A stretch of DNA of 64,000 bases from Rhodobacteraceae bacterium D3-12 (GTDB lineage Bacteria > Pseudomonadota > Alphaproteobacteria > Rhodobacterales > Rhodobacteraceae), in assembly GCA_025916135.1 (NCBI GenBank), contig CP104793.1, forward strand, positions 3,695,001 to 3,759,000. Reading direction: 5' to 3'. The notes under the pieces were generated by a model. That model searched no databases and was not told the DNA's origin. It saw nothing but the letters and a program-made list of their open reading frames with translations. This document shows, in pieces, positions 28,753-41,845 of the stretch. Position numbers and translations under genes: made by a program. Within the stretch, counting starts at the first letter, position 1. Every line of letters starts with the position of its first letter.

Positions 28753-28831
28753 ACAAAGCAAAAAACCGGGTCAGCGCTTGCTGCCCGTTGGGTGGCGCTG
28801 CCCCGGCGGCCTGCGGCCTTGACTCCGGGCC

Positions 28832-30882
28832 TCAATCCACCCGGATCTCGACCCGCGCCGCGCGCCCCTTGGCGTCAATCACGCTCAGTTTCACGAACCC
28901 TTTGCCCCGCCACGGCACGGCAATTTCGCGCGCCTGCGCGCCCGTCACCACCGGCGCTCCATCGGCCAGAACCGAGAACGGCGGCACCCCGTCGCGCACC
29001 TTCACCACCAGCGGCATGTCGTCCTCTAACGGAAGCCGCGCCCCGTCCGGCGGAAACGCCAAAACCGGCGCATCGGCGGCGGCTTTGAACACCGCCTCGC
29101 GCCCGCGAAACCGCTGCAACGGCAATGGCAATTGCGCATTCGCCACAAGCAGCGTTTCCGGCGGTGGCGGCGGCAGGGCGGCGAAACCCGGCTTAACCCG
29201 CTGAAACGCCTCGGTTAATATCGGCGCGGCCAGATCACCGCCAAACGCCCCCGGCACCGGCGTGCCGTCGGCCCGCCCGATCCACACAGCGGCCACATGC
29301 GCCCCGTCAAACCCCACAGCCCATGCATCGCGATGGCCATAAGATGTGCCCGTCTTGAACGCCAGCCGCCCCTCGGCCTTGCCCCCGGCGGCGTCAAACC
29401 GGCAAGGATATTGCCAACCTGCCACGCCGCCGCACGGCTTACGATCCGCTGACCGGCGCCACCCTCCTGCCCCTTGCGCCACTGCAACTCAATCGCTTCA
29501 CCACCCCGCGCCAGCCCGGCAAACAGCTGGATCAGGTCCTGCATTCTAAGGCCCACACCGCCCAGCGCCACGGCCAAACCCGGCTTGCCTCCCGGCAATT
29601 CCGGCCGCGCCCCCGCGCGGCGCAACCCGGCCATAAACCGCGCCGGTCCGATCTCGTCCATCAGCAACACAACCGGGATGTTCAGCGACAATTGCAACGC
29701 CTCGCGCAGCCGCAATTCCCCGCGAAACGCCCCGTCAAAATTGAGCGGCGCGTAAGACCCAAACGCCACCGGGCGGTCGTCGATAATCGTCTCGGGATGC
29801 GCCAGCCCGCGGTCGAATGCCATCGCGTAAATCAACGGCTTCAGCGTCGATCCCGGAGAGCGCACAGCCTGCGTCATATCGACAAACCCGCGTCGCCCGT
29901 CGCGCGCGCCATAGCTGGCCGATCCGACCGAGCCGAGGATCTCACCGCTGCGATAATCCGCCACCATCATCGCCACCGAAACCTGCGCCGGCAACCCTTG
30001 CAGGCTCTCCTTGGCCAGCGCCTCAAGAGCGGCCTGCAACTCGGTGTCCAACGTCAAGTCATGCCTTGTTTTCAACGGCTCATCCGCCCGCGCCCGATCG
30101 CTCAGATGCGGCGCCAAACTCGGGAAAGACAGCCGGACGCGTGGCACCGGCTCGCGCTCTGCTGTGATCAGCGCTTCGGCCTTGACGACGCCGCTGTCTC
30201 CCAGCCGCTCCAGCACCCGGTTGCGTGCCGATTTTGCCGCTTTCCAGTGCCGGTCAGGGCGGCGCGCCTCTGGCGATTGCGGCAGTGCCACCAGCAAAGC
30301 CGCCTGCGCCGGGGTCAGCCGCCTTGGCTCCTTGCCAAACCACGACAGTGTCGCCGCCCGCACCCCTTCAAGGTTGCCGCCAAAGGGCGCATGGGTAAGG
30401 TAAAGCGACAGGATCTGATCCTTCGTCAGCCGCCGTTCCAAAGCCATGGCAAGCCGCATCTGGCGCAGCTTGCCCTTGATCCGCCCGGTGCCGCTATCTT
30501 CCAAAAGCCGCGCCACCTGCATGGTCAGGGTCGATCCCCCCGACACCACCTCGCCGTGCCACAGGGCCTGCACCACGGCCCGCGTCATGGCCCGCATATC
30601 AACCCCGCCATGGCGATAAAACCGCTTGTCCTCATAGGCGATCAGCATATCCAGATAGGCGCGATCCACCTGCGCCACGGTCGCGCCCAACCGCCAGCGC
30701 CCATCGGCCAGCGTATAGACCCGAAGCAAGCCACCATCCCGCCCACGCACCTCGACCGAGGTTTCCGACAGCAACGGCGGCAGCACCGTCGCTTCAACCC
30801 ACGCGTCCACCCCGTCCCGCGCCGCCGCCCCGAAAAACAGGCAAACGGCGAGGGTTATGAGCGGCCAAGCTCGCATCCTCAT
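28832..30882 (-). CDS. pbpC: PbpC, penicillin-binding protein 1C, frameshifted as assembled
   Basis: Bifunctional peptidoglycan glycosyltransferase/transpeptidase anchored by one N-terminal helix. Glycosyltransferase motifs: AYEDKRFYRHGGVD (residues 82-95) and GGSTLTMQVARLL (115-127). Transpeptidase motifs: SPGSTLKP with S345 and K348, then SLNIP. The frame is lost in a C5 run on the plus strand (29382-29386). One more base restores LTPPGGKAEGRLAFKTGTS, which carries the KTG motif, and a C-terminal PBP1C domain. Repaired length is about 683 aa. The ATG overlaps the alpha-2-macroglobulin stop (ATGA), so the two are one operon. Confidence 0.92.
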
Positions 30883-33800
30883 TCAAAGACGCTAAGCCGC
30901 CCCGTGCCGGTCTGGGCGCGGTATTGCGGGCGATACATGTCCTCGACCTGCGCCGCCGGGTGGTGGTATTCGCCCGGGCTCACCGCCCGCACGATATAGG
31001 CCAAGCGGAACGCCTCGCTTTTGCGCCAGTCGATCGCCGCGATGAAGCGGTCAGAGCGGAATTCGGCGTGTTTGGCCGATTGCGGCTTCATCCAGTCGAG
31101 CCCGCGCACATCGCCCGAGCGCAGCAGGTTGGGGTTGTCGATCTCGAACCCCGCAGGTAGCGGATCATTCACGATCAACCGCGCCTCGCCCTTCTCGAAC
31201 GGAGTCACCTTGAGCACCACGACATAGCGCTCGCCAACGCGCGACTCGCGCACGTCTATCGGCTCGCCTTCCATCGTGAAATATTCCCGCTCGATGCGAT
31301 AGCCATAGCCGCCCGCCTCGGGCGCAACTTCGGGCACACCAAAGGTGGTCAGGGTCACATCGGTCTGCCGTGCGCTTTCGTTGCGAATGGCCATCCCTGC
31401 GCCCATGGCATCCGCCTCAAGCAGCTTGACCAGCGGCCCCGTCACCGGCGCCCCGTTCAGGGTCAAACCGGCCACCGACGGATCTTGCACCAAGGCCCGC
31501 GCTGCCATCAACGTCCACACGCTTTCCTGTGTCGAGCGGTGCCTCTGTGCCCCGCCCAGCCGCGCCGCCAGCGCATCGCGGTCCACTGCGTTGCTCCCGG
31601 CTTCCACGGCCAACGTCAGAACCGCCGCCGCATCGCGCCGATGGGTGCCGTAATCCGCACGCCAGACATGGCCCTCGTCACCTTTCTGCGCACCGATCAT
31701 CCGGCCCGCACGGGCAAACATCTGATCCGCACGGGTCTGATCGCCATACATGGCCAACGCAGCGCCAATCTGGGCCACGGCCAGCGGTGTGCTGAACGCC
31801 TCCGCCTTCTGGTCGGCATAATACCGCAAGTCCGCCATCGCCGCCGCGCCTTCACGCGCCAGAACCAACAAGGCATAGGCAAGCGCGCTGCCGCCCTTGT
31901 CGAAATCGGGGGCGTAATTCACCCGGTTGCGCAGGTTATCCATCGCCAGCCTAAAGGCGAACTGCGGCACCTCGTGCCCCTCGGCCCGCGCCCGGCTCAG
32001 GAAATCGCTGACATAGGCATCCAGCCACAGATCACCGCTCTCGGGATACCAAAGCCCAAAGCCGCCATTGCTCGATTGCCGCGCCAAGACGCGCTCAATC
32101 GCCTGACTGATCCGCTCATTGACCTTGCGGCGTTCATCAAGGCCCAGCGCCTTGGCCACCGGCCCGAAATAAAGCAGCGGCATCGCGACCGAAGTCACCT
32201 GCTCGGTGCAGCCATAAGGATAGCGGTCCAACGCGCTCAGCAATCCCGGTGCATCCAGTTTGGCCAGCGGCCCGGCCGAAACAATCGCCGATCCGGTGCC
32301 CGGCTTCATCTCGGCAAAGACATTGTCGTCCAGCGTGAACGTATCGCCCTCCGCCAGCTCGAACCGCCGCGTGATTGCGACCTCGGGGTCATTCACCCGC
32401 ACCGGCATGACCAACTCCTTGGTCAACAGCTTGCCATCCGGCGTGGTCAACGCCACGCGGATCGTGTGATCGCCCACCTCGCCCGCTGTCACCGGAATGC
32501 GGAACGCCGCCTTCTCCTTGTCGCCCAGCGTCAAGCCCGACGGCACATTCCCCGCCAGCGTCACGCCCTCGGCGCTCACATCCAGCCCCATGCGCCCGCT
32601 CGGCCCATCGGCATGGACGATCTCAAGCAACAGGCGTGATGTATCGCCCGGCGCAAGGTATCGCGGCAGGCTCGCTGTAACCACAACCGGATCACGCACC
32701 AACACTTCGGCATCGGCCTGCCCAACCGCGCCCTTGCTCCACGCCACGGCCATCAGTTTCACTGTGCCGTTGAATTCGGGAATGTCGAACGCCACCTGCG
32801 CCCGCCCATCCGGGCCCACCTGCACCGGTCCGCTAAAGAACGCGACCAGCTTCTCGGTCGGCGGCGGCGATTGCGTTCCCGCCTCGCTGGCGCTGTCGCC
32901 ACCGGATCGAACAGTGCCCATCGCGCCGTTCATCCCGTCGATCAAGCGGCCATAGACATCGCGAATATCCATGCCCAAACGCCGCTGACCAAAGTAATGC
33001 CCCGAGGGATCCGGGCTTTCAAACCCGGTCAGGTTCAGAATGCCAACGTCCACCGCCGCTACGGTGACATAGGCGCTCTCGCCCGGCGCAATGCCCTCCA
33101 CCTGCACGGCGGCGTTCAAAACGCCACGCGGCGACGACATCTCTGGCGCATCCATCGTCACGTTCAACTGCTTCGCACCGGGGTCGATCTTGGCATAGCT
33201 CAGGCCCATCGCACGCGCCGGGTTCTGTCCTGCCGCCACATCCATCGGGCGGATCACCGACGCGGTCACATAGGCCCCCGCGCCCCATTCATCCGTCACA
33301 TCCAGCGGGATCAGGTTCTCACCCTTCTTGACCTCAACCGCTTTCATCGTGATCAACCGGTTGCTCATCACAGTGATCAGCGCCTTGCCCTCATAGCGCG
33401 GAACAAGCCGAAGCTGCGCCACGTCCCCGCTGACATAGCCGGGTTGATCGAGCGAAAGCTCCAACATATCCGGCGTGCTCGCCGTGTCGGCAGGCACATA
33501 CCAACCGGCATAGAAATCAGCCGAGCTTGACACGAATGTCCCGTCCAACCGCTCTACAACAAGCTCATAGCGGCCCCAGTCCACATCGCCGCTCACCTCA
33601 ACCGGGGTCGCGCCCAACATGACCTCACCGCCCGAGACTTTCTTGCGGGTGGTGATCACTTCCCACTTCCAATCGCCGTATTCCTGATACCACTGATACC
33701 GGCGATACACCCGGTTCAACGACCACTTCGCCCGCATCTCGGTGGGGGTCAAATCGGCCCCCAAGGCGATGATCTGGAACCCGGCATTGGTGCCTTCTTC

Positions 33801-36310
33801 GACCACATCGTCAAACAACGGCTTGATCCCGATCACCGGGCCTGCAGGGGCCACGTCGCGGCTCATCCGCCGCTCGACCGGGCGGCCCGACCCTTCGGAC
33901 ACCCGCGTGATGATCTCAAGCGATAGGGGCCGGTCATTGGCCGGAGCCTCCGGCAGCTTCATTTGCACAAGGCTCTTGCCATCCGCACCGGTCCGCTCGC
34001 CGCTGAAATAGCCGCGCCGCGGCGTCGCCCGCTGGTCATAGGCACCAAACAGGTAACCGGGCCATGCCTCAACCCCGCGCTTCGCCCGCAGGACCGTGTC
34101 GCCCTCTACCGGCAAATCGCTTCCCGGCGCGCCAAACAGGTAATCCACATCCACCGTCAGCGCCGCCGTCTGACCGGGGTAAATCGCGCTCTCGGGCATG
34201 GTCAGATCAAAGTCGATCCGCTCGGGCAGGAAATCCTCGACCAACAGCGTAGTGCTGGCAAGGCTCGGCGCATCCACATCCGCCTTGATGTCCAACCGCC
34301 ACGTCCCGCGTGGCACCGCTGGCCCCACCGGCATGGTAAACACATGCCCCCCGGCCACACCCTGACCCGAGAAATGGCGCGCATATTCCACCCCATCGGG
34401 CCGCGTCAGGATCGCCGTCAGCGGCAGATCGTCAATGCCCCGCGCCACGCCATCTCGTGCCAGAACGGTCGCGTGAATCACCTCTCCGGCGCGATAGGCG
34501 CCCCGATCGGTTGTCAGGAACGCATCAATCGGCCCCGCCGGTGCACGCCCCACCACACCGCGATCCGACAGGTCAAACGCCGGATCAGCAAGCGACAGGA
34601 ACGCCATGTCACTGTCACCCTGCTCAACCATGATCAACGCGGGCTCTGCCCCGTCCGATCCGCGCGTCAATCCGCCCTCGAACTTGGCATAGCCATTGGC
34701 ATCCGTCATCGCCGTGCCCAGAACCCGGTTCGACCGTGACAGCAATGTCGCCTTGACGCCCTCTCGCGCCTCGGCCGTGCCAAGCGAGCGTACGAAGACA
34801 TGCAAGCCATCCGCCCCGCTCATCGTGGTCAGCCCCAGATCGGTCAACACAAACCACTGCGTTGCGCCCGGATCGTCGTATTTGTCCTCACCCGGCATCG
34901 AGGCCGTCAGCGCGTAAACACCGGGGGCAAGGTCTTTGACGATCTCGCGCATCGGCAGGCGGGTTGTCATGTCACGGTTAAGCTCGTTCTTGACCTCGCC
35001 CTTGCCGGACCAGACCTTTTCGCCAACTTTACCTTTGAAATCCCGCTCGGCATAATACGATATGCTGCGCCCGAAATAGCGTTCCTGAATGGCGCGCAGA
35101 ATATTGCGGTCCGATACCGCCCGCAGGGTCAAATCAACCTCGCTCATATTCACCGTCTGAACCGGAATCGCCGCGTCTGCCGCCTTGGGCAGCACATAAG
35201 CCCGCCCCGCGAAATGCAACGAAGGCGAACGGTCGCGCACATAGAACCGCAACTCGACATCCTTGGCCATTTCCTCGCCGCTCTGCGCCGGAAGCCCCTC
35301 GCGGAAGGTGATGACATAGCGCCCGCCATGCTCGATCCCGCCGATGCAAATGCGCTTGCCCTCGGCCTCGACCGACATGCGCTGATCCGGCAGCTTCACA
35401 TAGGGCGCGTAATCGACACCGGTTTTCACCAAGCGTTCCGAGAATTCGGCGCAGATGCGCGGCTCGGCCTTGTCATTTTCCACCTTGTGATTGGCAATAC
35501 GGAACCCGTATTTCGCAATCGCCTTGTCCAACCGCCCGCTCAAGTCATCGCGTGCGCCCAATTGCTGGGCCAACCGCAAAACCGGAATCGTGTCGCGCCC
35601 ACGGCTCTGCCGGTCAAGCGCATCGGCCATAACAGAAAGCGCATTCGCACGCTGCGCCTCGTTCAAGGCCCGCAGATAGGCGTTCACCGTCGCATTCATA
35701 GCGCGGCTCGCGTATTTGCGCCGATCGCTCGACTTTTTGGTGGGAATAAGAAGCGACAGGCGCGCGTATTCGACCCACAAATCGCTGCGATCACTTTGTG
35801 CCACCGCCGCGCCGGTCCACCGCATCGCATTCAGAAAATCATTCTCCCCCGCCGCTCGGCGGCCGAATCAAGCAAGGTCTGCAAATCCCAATTGCCGCCC
35901 GGATGCAGCGGCCCGATGCCCCGCGCCTGCGCCAGCGCATTTCTCAAATCCCGCTTGGACAGGAACCGGTCCAGCTCCTCACCACGTGCATCCACCACCC
36001 GCGACACCGAAGGATCAAGGGTCAAAACCTCTGCTGAGCGCGCCCCGTCATAGGGTTTCTTCTCGCTGACGCCCGACTTGGGAAAACAAGAGTTCGAGCG
36101 TTCATTAAAGGTAAATGCGCGGCACTGCGGATCGTTCAAACAAGCGTTCTGACAAGATTTCAAATCCGTATCGAACAGCGCCTGAAGATCGGCACCGAAG
36201 AAATCAACATCCTTGGTCACGACCAATCGTCGCTCTGGCACATACTCCTGTGCGGCGGCGGGCAGGGTCAGTCCAAAAACCAATGCGAAGGCGGCGAGAA
36301 AACGGCGCAT
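30879..36310 (-). CDS. Alpha-2-macroglobulin family protease-trap protein with N-terminal PAN domain, frameshifted as assembled
   Basis: Bacterial alpha-2-macroglobulins of the YfhM type trap proteases in the periplasm and work with PBP1C to protect and repair the wall. The ATG at 36310 has AGGAGG upstream and starts a signal peptide, RRFLAAFALVFGLTLPAAAQ. A PAN/apple domain follows (SCQNACLNDPQCRAFTFNER), then the MG domains. The thioester motif is intact in YPYGCTEQVTS. The frame breaks at a C5 run (35846-35850); one added base joins SAAERRG to ENDFLNAMRWTGAAV. Total is about 1,810 aa. It has no lipobox, so it is probably soluble, unlike the E. coli lipoprotein. Confidence 0.92.
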
Positions 36311-36486
36311 GAAATCCTCCTGTCTGAATGGCGCGATGGTTGCACGGCCCCGCGGATATGGCAACATCTCGCCGCTGGCGGAAAACCTGACTTTTTGGAC
36401 CCTGCACAGCCGCTGGCCTTAAGAAAATATTCACCACAATCTCCGATGCTCCCCCCCATGAAACTGGGGCTCGGCGGAGGACATGC

Positions 36487-38706
36487 ATGAACCTCGCCAC
36501 AAAACTTGCACAAGAACGCCGCCTGCGACTGGCGGCGGAACGGCTGCTTGAACAAAAGCAGGCCGAGCTTTTTACCGCCAATCGCAAGCTCGGGCTTCAT
36601 GCCCGCAAGCTTTCGGATGAAATCATTGAAACCCGCGCACAGGTGCAAACCGTCCGGGACGAGAATGAAAAGGTAAAATCTGACCTCTCCGTCGCCCACC
36701 AAAAGGTCGAGGTGGCGCATCAAAAGGTCGAAATCGCCGAACGCCGCCTGTGGCTCTCCATTCAAGCCGTCCAAGACGGTTTTGCCTTTTTCGACGCTGA
36801 CAGCCGGTTGATCGCGGCCAATACCGCCTATGTCGCCGTGTTCGATGCATTGGAAGAGGTGGCGCATGGCATCACTTACACCCGTATGCTCCAATTGCTC
36901 ACCGAAGAAGGGATCGTCGATATCGGTGATATGGCGCCCGCCGCGTGGCGCAACATGATGCTCCGCCGCTGGCACCAGCAATCCCCCGACCCGATCGTTC
37001 TGCGCCTGTGGAACGGCGAATACATCAAGATCATGGATCAACGCGGCCATGGCGGCGACGTGGTCTCAATTGCCCACAATATCTCTGACACTGTCCGCTA
37101 CGAGGCTGAGCTCGAACAAGCCCGCGCCGATGCCGAGGCCGCCAGCCGCGCCAAATCCTCTTTCCTCGCCAATATGAGCCACGAAATCCGCACCCCGATG
37201 AATGGCGTCGTCGGCATGGCCGATCTGCTCAAAGACACCACGCTGAACGAGGAACAAGAGCTTTATATCGACACGATCAAGAACTCGAGCGAGGCGCTGC
37301 TCGTTATCATCAACGACATTCTCGACTATTCCAAGATCGAGGCGAACAAGCTCGAACTGCGCGCCGAACCCTTCGACCTTGAACGCGCCATCCATGAAAT
37401 TTTCACCCTGCTGCAACCCACCGCCAGCCAGAAGGGCATCGACCTTCTGGTCGATTTCGACCTGTTCCTGCCCACCGTCTTTATCGGCGATCCGGGGCGC
37501 GTCCGGCAGGCCCTGACCAATCTGATCGGCAACGCGGTAAAATTCACCCCCGCCGGCCATGTGCTTGTGCGCGTCGTCGGCTTTCAATGCGAAAACAGCA
37601 CCGAAACCCAGCTTCACGTCACCGTCGAAGACACAGGCATCGGAATTGCCAAAGACAAAGTCGGCCACATCTTTGGCGAATTCAATCAGGTCGACGACGA
37701 ACGCAATCGCGCGTTTGAGGGCACCGGGCTTGGCCTCGCCATTTCGCAAAAGCTTATTCACCTCATGGGCGGCGATATCTGGGTCGATAGCGAAGAAGGC
37801 GCCGGCTCAAGCTTCGGTTTCAAAGTTACCCTTCACTCCGAAACGCCCGTGGCCCCTGCCGTGCCGCAAATGCCGCCCGGCCTGTCGCGGGTTCTCGTCG
37901 TCGATAGCCAGGACCCCCACCGCGCCATCCTCAGCAAACAGCTCAACGCGCTTGGCCTCTCGCCCACCGAAGTCAGCAGCGGCACGGATGTGCTTGCGCG
38001 TATCGACGAGGGGTTCGATTTGATCATAGCGAGCCATAATCTCCCCGAAATGCACGGGCTAAAGCTCGCCTGCGACCTGCGCGCGCGGGGCAATCAGGTG
38101 CCAATCATCCTGCTGTCCTCAACCCACGCCCTGACCGAAGAAGACCTCGAAAACACCCCTGTTCAGGCGTTCTTGCCCAAGCCGACGCCGCGCGCCGATC
38201 TCTTTGCGCGGCTTGACGATCTCGCCGCCGCCTTTGGCAATCCCACCGCCGCTCAGCACCCCGGCCCTGCGGCCGTTTCGGCCAAACGCGCCATGCGTAT
38301 CCTCGCCGCCGAGGATAACAAAACCAATCAGCTGGTGTTCCGCAAAATGGTCAAGACCCTCGATATAGACCTGCAATTCGCCGCCAACGGGGTCGAGGCG
38401 GTCGCGCTCTATCACTCCTATGATCCCGACCTTATCTTCATGGATATTTCCATGCCCAAAATGGACGGCAAAGAAGCCACCGGCGAAATCCGCGCGCATG
38501 AAGAGACAACCGGCAGGCATGTGCCCATCGTCGCGCTGACCGCTCATGCGATGGATGATGACAAGGACGGCATCCTTGCCGCCGGGTTGGATCACTACCT
38601 CACCAAACCCCTGCGCAAGGCCGAAATCTTCGCCGCCATCGGCGCCCATTGCCCGGATGCTGCACGCCCCGTCGCCCCCGGCGAAAACGACGCCGAAACC
38701 GGTTAG
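36487..38706 (+). CDS. Hybrid sensor histidine kinase with two receiver domains
   Basis: 739 residues, no membrane segment. Order: coiled coil (1-90), PAS (about 90-205), HisKA with phospho-His H232 in [12 protein letters not shown], HATPase with [16 protein letters not shown] and GTGLGLAIS, receiver 1 (about 467-583) and receiver 2 (604-725). Receiver 2 is standard, with D653 in [11 protein letters not shown]. In receiver 1 the phospho-acceptor position is serine ([11 protein letters not shown]), so it cannot be phosphorylated normally. A cytosolic sensor feeding a phosphorelay is likely; the output partner is not nearby. It is divergent from the alpha-2-macroglobulin gene. Confidence 0.92.
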   Translation: MNLATKLAQERRLRLAAERLLEQKQAELFTANRKLGLHARKLSDEIIETRAQVQTVRDENEKVKSDLSVAHQKVEVAHQKVEIAERRLWLSIQAVQDGFAFFDADSRLIAANTAYVAVFDALEEVAHGITYTRMLQLLTEEGIVDIGDMAPAAWRNMMLRRWHQQSPDPIVLRLWNGEYIKIMDQRGHGGDVVSIAHNISDTVRYEAELEQARADAEAASRAKSSFLANMSHEIRTPMNGVVGMADLLKDTTLNEEQELYIDTIKNSSEALLVIINDILDYSKIEANKLELRAEPFDLERAIHEIFTLLQPTASQKGIDLLVDFDLFLPTVFIGDPGRVRQALTNLIGNAVKFTPAGHVLVRVVGFQCENSTETQLHVTVEDTGIGIAKDKVGHIFGEFNQVDDERNRAFEGTGLGLAISQKLIHLMGGDIWVDSEEGAGSSFGFKVTLHSETPVAPAVPQMPPGLSRVLVVDSQDPHRAILSKQLNALGLSPTEVSSGTDVLARIDEGFDLIIASHNLPEMHGLKLACDLRARGNQVPIILLSSTHALTEEDLENTPVQAFLPKPTPRADLFARLDDLAAAFGNPTAAQHPGPAAVSAKRAMRILAAEDNKTNQLVFRKMVKTLDIDLQFAANGVEAVALYHSYDPDLIFMDISMPKMDGKEATGEIRAHEETTGRHVPIVALTAHAMDDDKDGILAAGLDHYLTKPLRKAEIFAAIGAHCPDAARPVAPGENDAETG

Positions 38707-38724
38707 CGCAGCGCGCCGCACGGC

Positions 38725-40557
38725 TCACGGCACGTTGCGATACCCGCCCTTGTCCGCGCTCTCGGCAAAGGCCGCATAAAGCCGCAGCGCCGATGTCACC
38801 TTGCGCGGGCGCGGCCCCGGCCTCCATGGGTTTGGCCCGGCGTCCATCTCGGCCCGCCGTGCCGCCAATTCCGCCTCATCAATCAGCAATTCGATCCTGC
38901 GCCCCGGAATATCCACCGCCACCTTGTCGCCATCGCGCACAAGGCCAATCGCCCCGCCCGCCGCCGCTTCGGGCGAGACATGGCCAATCGACAAACCCGA
39001 CGTCGCCCCCGAAAACCGCCCGTCGGTTATCAACGCACAGCTGTCATCCACCTTCTGCGCCTTCAGGCTCATGGTCGGTTTCAGCATCTCCTGCATCCCC
39101 GGCCCGCCCTTTGGCCCCTCATAGCGGATCACGACCGCCGTTCCCGGCCCGATCTCGCCCGCGTCAATCGCGTTCAGCGCCGCCTCCTGATCGTCAAACA
39201 CCCGCGCCGTGCCCTCCCAGCGGTGCATCTGGCTCGGCACTGCGCCGGTTTTCACAACACAGCCATCCGTCGCGATATTGCCGCGCAACACGGCCAGCCC
39301 GCCCTCTTGCGAATAGGCATGTTCCAACGACCGGATACAGCCGCTTTCACGATCAAGGTCCATCTCCTGCCAGCGCATCTCCTGCCCATAGGCCTTGATC
39401 GTGCGCCGCCCTCCGGGGGCCGCGCGGTAAAAATGGCTGACCTCGGCGTCGCCGCTCTGGCGGATGTCCCACTTGGCCAACTGCGCCTCCATCGCGCCGC
39501 CGGCCACCACCTGCGTGCCGGTATCCAGCAAGCCACCGCGCTGTAATTCGCCCATGATCGCCATGATGCCACCGGCGCGATGCACGTCCTCCATGTAGTA
39601 ATCCGGCGTCGCTGGCGACACTTTGCACAGATGCGGCACCTTGCGGCTCAGCCGGTCAATATCGGCCATGGTGAAATCCACTTCGGCCTCTTTCGCCATG
39701 GCCAGCATATGCAGGATCGTGTTGGTCGACCCGCCCATCGCGATATCGACCTTCATCGCGTTTTCAAACGCCGCCCGCGTGGCAATAGTGCGTGGTAAAA
39801 CACTGTCGTCCTCGCCCTCGTAATAGGCCTTCGCCATCCCCACGATCCGCTGCGCCGCCCGCTGGAACAGCCCCTTGCGGTCCGCATGTGTCGCCAACAA
39901 CGAGCCATTCCCAGGAAGCGCCAGCCCGATTGCCTCCGCCAGACAATTCATCGAATTGGCGGTGAACATCCCCGAACACGATCCGCAGGTCGGACAGGCA
40001 TGATCCTCGATCGCCTGCGCCGCCCCGTCTTGTTCGGGGTCAAACGCCGCGACATAGGCTTGGATCGGATCAACCCGCGTGATCTCCTTTTGACCGGGCA
40101 GCCGCCCCGCCTCCATCGGCCCGCCCGAGACAAAGATCACCGGAATATTCAGACGCAGACCCGCCATCAGCATTCCCGGCGTGATCTTGTCGCAATTGCT
40201 CAGGCAAATGATCGCATCGGCGCAATGCGCCTCGACCATATATTCGATGCTGTCGGCAATAATCTCGCGGCTGGGCAGGCTATAGAGCATCCCATCATGG
40301 CCCATGGCGATGCCGTCATCGACGGCGATTGTGCTGAATTCACGCGGGATGCCCCCCGCCTTCCAGATCTCATCACAGACCAGCCGCCCAACTTCGGCCA
40401 GATGCACATGCCCGGGCACAAACTCGGTAAAGGAATTGGCCACAGCGATCACCGGCTTGCCGAAATCTTCGGATTTCACCCCCCCGGCCAGCCAAAGCGA
40501 GCGCGCCGCGGCGGCGGTTTTCCCTTCGGTGACTCGTGCTGATCTCAATTTCGGCAT
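38725..40557 (-). CDS. ilvD: IlvD, dihydroxy-acid dehydratase
   Basis: Fe-S enzyme of isoleucine, valine and pantothenate synthesis; dehydrates 2,3-dihydroxy acids. 610 residues, close to E. coli IlvD (616), and colinear with it from [20 protein letters not shown] to the end. Cluster cysteines are in [11 protein letters not shown]-type context ([16 protein letters not shown]) and [39 protein letters not shown] is the family signature. It is convergent with the histidine kinase, with 18 bases between the two stops. Confidence 0.96.
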   Translation of the reverse strand: MPKLRSARVTEGKTAAAARSLWLAGGVKSEDFGKPVIAVANSFTEFVPGHVHLAEVGRLVCDEIWKAGGIPREFSTIAVDDGIAMGHDGMLYSLPSREIIADSIEYMVEAHCADAIICLSNCDKITPGMLMAGLRLNIPVIFVSGGPMEAGRLPGQKEITRVDPIQAYVAAFDPEQDGAAQAIEDHACPTCGSCSGMFTANSMNCLAEAIGLALPGNGSLLATHADRKGLFQRAAQRIVGMAKAYYEGEDDSVLPRTIATRAAFENAMKVDIAMGGSTNTILHMLAMAKEAEVDFTMADIDRLSRKVPHLCKVSPATPDYYMEDVHRAGGIMAIMGELQRGGLLDTGTQVVAGGAMEAQLAKWDIRQSGDAEVSHFYRAAPGGRRTIKAYGQEMRWQEMDLDRESGCIRSLEHAYSQEGGLAVLRGNIATDGCVVKTGAVPSQMHRWEGTARVFDDQEAALNAIDAGEIGPGTAVVIRYEGPKGGPGMQEMLKPTMSLKAQKVDDSCALITDGRFSGATSGLSIGHVSPEAAAGGAIGLVRDGDKVAVDIPGRRIELLIDEAELAARRAEMDAGPNPWRPGPRPRKVTSALRLYAAFAESADKGGYRNVP

Positions 40558-40707
40558 GGCTGCGTCCTTCCTCGCGTCGCGTGACGGAAACAGAGCACCC
40601 CATCACCGCATTGGCAAGAAAGACACCACGTCCAAACGCGCCGCCCCCCGCAGCGGGCAGAGGCTCACCCCAATCACCGTTGGATGCTCACGCCACCACG
40701 CGCCAAA

Positions 40708-40727
40708 GGCCGGACCCAAACCCGGCC
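40708..40727 (-). terminator. Hairpin after the fatty acid desaturase gene
   Basis: On the minus strand GGCCGGG, TTTGGGT-type loop, CCGGCC, then TTTGG, directly after the TAA. The T-run is short, so it is probably a weak terminator. Confidence 0.5.
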
Positions 40728-41768
40728 TTATTCGTACAGCGCGCGCGCCTGTGCAAAGGACAACAGCTTGCGGCTCTTTTCGTCCCACAAATGCAACCGC
40801 GCACAGGAAATGCTCTGACGAATCGTCATCCGGTTCGCCTCGGCCAACGCCTTGTGATCGCGCAGAACCTCGGTCAGCCGGTAAAACGGAATGCGGCTAT
40901 AAAGGTGGTGCACATGGTGAATGCCGATATTGGCGCTGAACCATTGCAGCGGTTGGGGCAACACATAATGCGAACTGCCATCAAGCGCCGCGTCGTGCAA
41001 TTGCCAGTCATCCTCTTCGTTCCAATGGGTGTCTTCAAACTGGTGCTGAACATAAAACAGCCACATCCCCGCTGCCGCCGCCAACAATGTTGACGGCAAG
41101 AAGATCAACAGCAGCGCGCCCCAGCCCCCGAAATACCAAATCGCAGTCAGCGCAATAACAAGCGCCAGATTGGTCGCCATCGCGCTCAACCAGTATTTCG
41201 CGCCGCCCATCAGGCCAACAGGCACCCGGTTCTGCACAAAGAAAAGGTAAACCGGCCCGAATACAAACAGCGTGATCGGATTGCGATAAAGCCGATACAA
41301 CAGCCTTTGCCGCCGGGTCATCGCTGCATATTCCTCAACGGTCACCGTGCGAATATCACCGATCCCGCGCTTGCCAAGGTTTCCGGCCGATGAATGGTGA
41401 ATTGAATGCGTCCGCCGCCACACGTCATACGGCGTCAGCGTCAGCACCCCGATCACCCGACCAACCCAATCGCTCAACAAGCGTTGCTTAAAGAAAGAGC
41501 CATGGCCGCAATCATGCTGAATCGTAAACAGCCGCAACAGGAAGGCCGCATTCACAACCGATAGCGCAAAGCTCAGCCAATAACTCACATCAAGCGCCAG
41601 CCAAGCCAGAGCCCAAAGCAACAGGAACGGCACCACGCTCACCCCCAGTTCAAAGGCAGACCGCAACTGGCTGGGCTCGCGGTAATGCGCCAGCGTCTTC
41701 ACCCAATCGCGCCCTGTCGGGGCCTCCACCGCGTGATGCGACGGGCCGGAACCATGTGTTTCTGTCAT
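40728..41768 (-). CDS. Membrane fatty acid desaturase
   Basis: A 346-residue integral membrane di-iron enzyme. The three histidine boxes are complete: HDCGHGSFF, HSIHHSSAG and HHVHHLYSRIP. Four or so hydrophobic helices frame them. It is similar to acyl-lipid delta-9/delta-12 type desaturases; the position of the double bond cannot be deduced. It may adjust membrane fluidity. Follows codA-like and ABC genes on the same strand, but 77 bases away, with its own AT-rich upstream region. Confidence 0.9.
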   Translation of the reverse strand: MTETHGSGPSHHAVEAPTGRDWVKTLAHYREPSQLRSAFELGVSVVPFLLLWALAWLALDVSYWLSFALSVVNAAFLLRLFTIQHDCGHGSFFKQRLLSDWVGRVIGVLTLTPYDVWRRTHSIHHSSAGNLGKRGIGDIRTVTVEEYAAMTRRQRLLYRLYRNPITLFVFGPVYLFFVQNRVPVGLMGGAKYWLSAMATNLALVIALTAIWYFGGWGALLLIFLPSTLLAAAAGMWLFYVQHQFEDTHWNEEDDWQLHDAALDGSSHYVLPQPLQWFSANIGIHHVHHLYSRIPFYRLTEVLRDHKALAEANRMTIRQSISCARLHLWDEKSRKLLSFAQARALYE

Positions 41769-41845
41769 ATGCCTGCTTTTATGTTGCCTCTGGCAAGACC
41801 GTTAAACGACCTGACCAGCATAGCAAGCGATATATGAAGAAACCG

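Noticed and set aside
29215-30882. Truncated monofunctional PBP
   Set aside because: The missing KTG motif and C-terminal domain continue directly in another frame, so it is one split gene.
30879-35825. Separate alpha-2-macroglobulin and PAN-domain proteins
   Set aside because: The PAN-domain frame and the main frame join exactly with one added base; the second has no ribosome site of its own.
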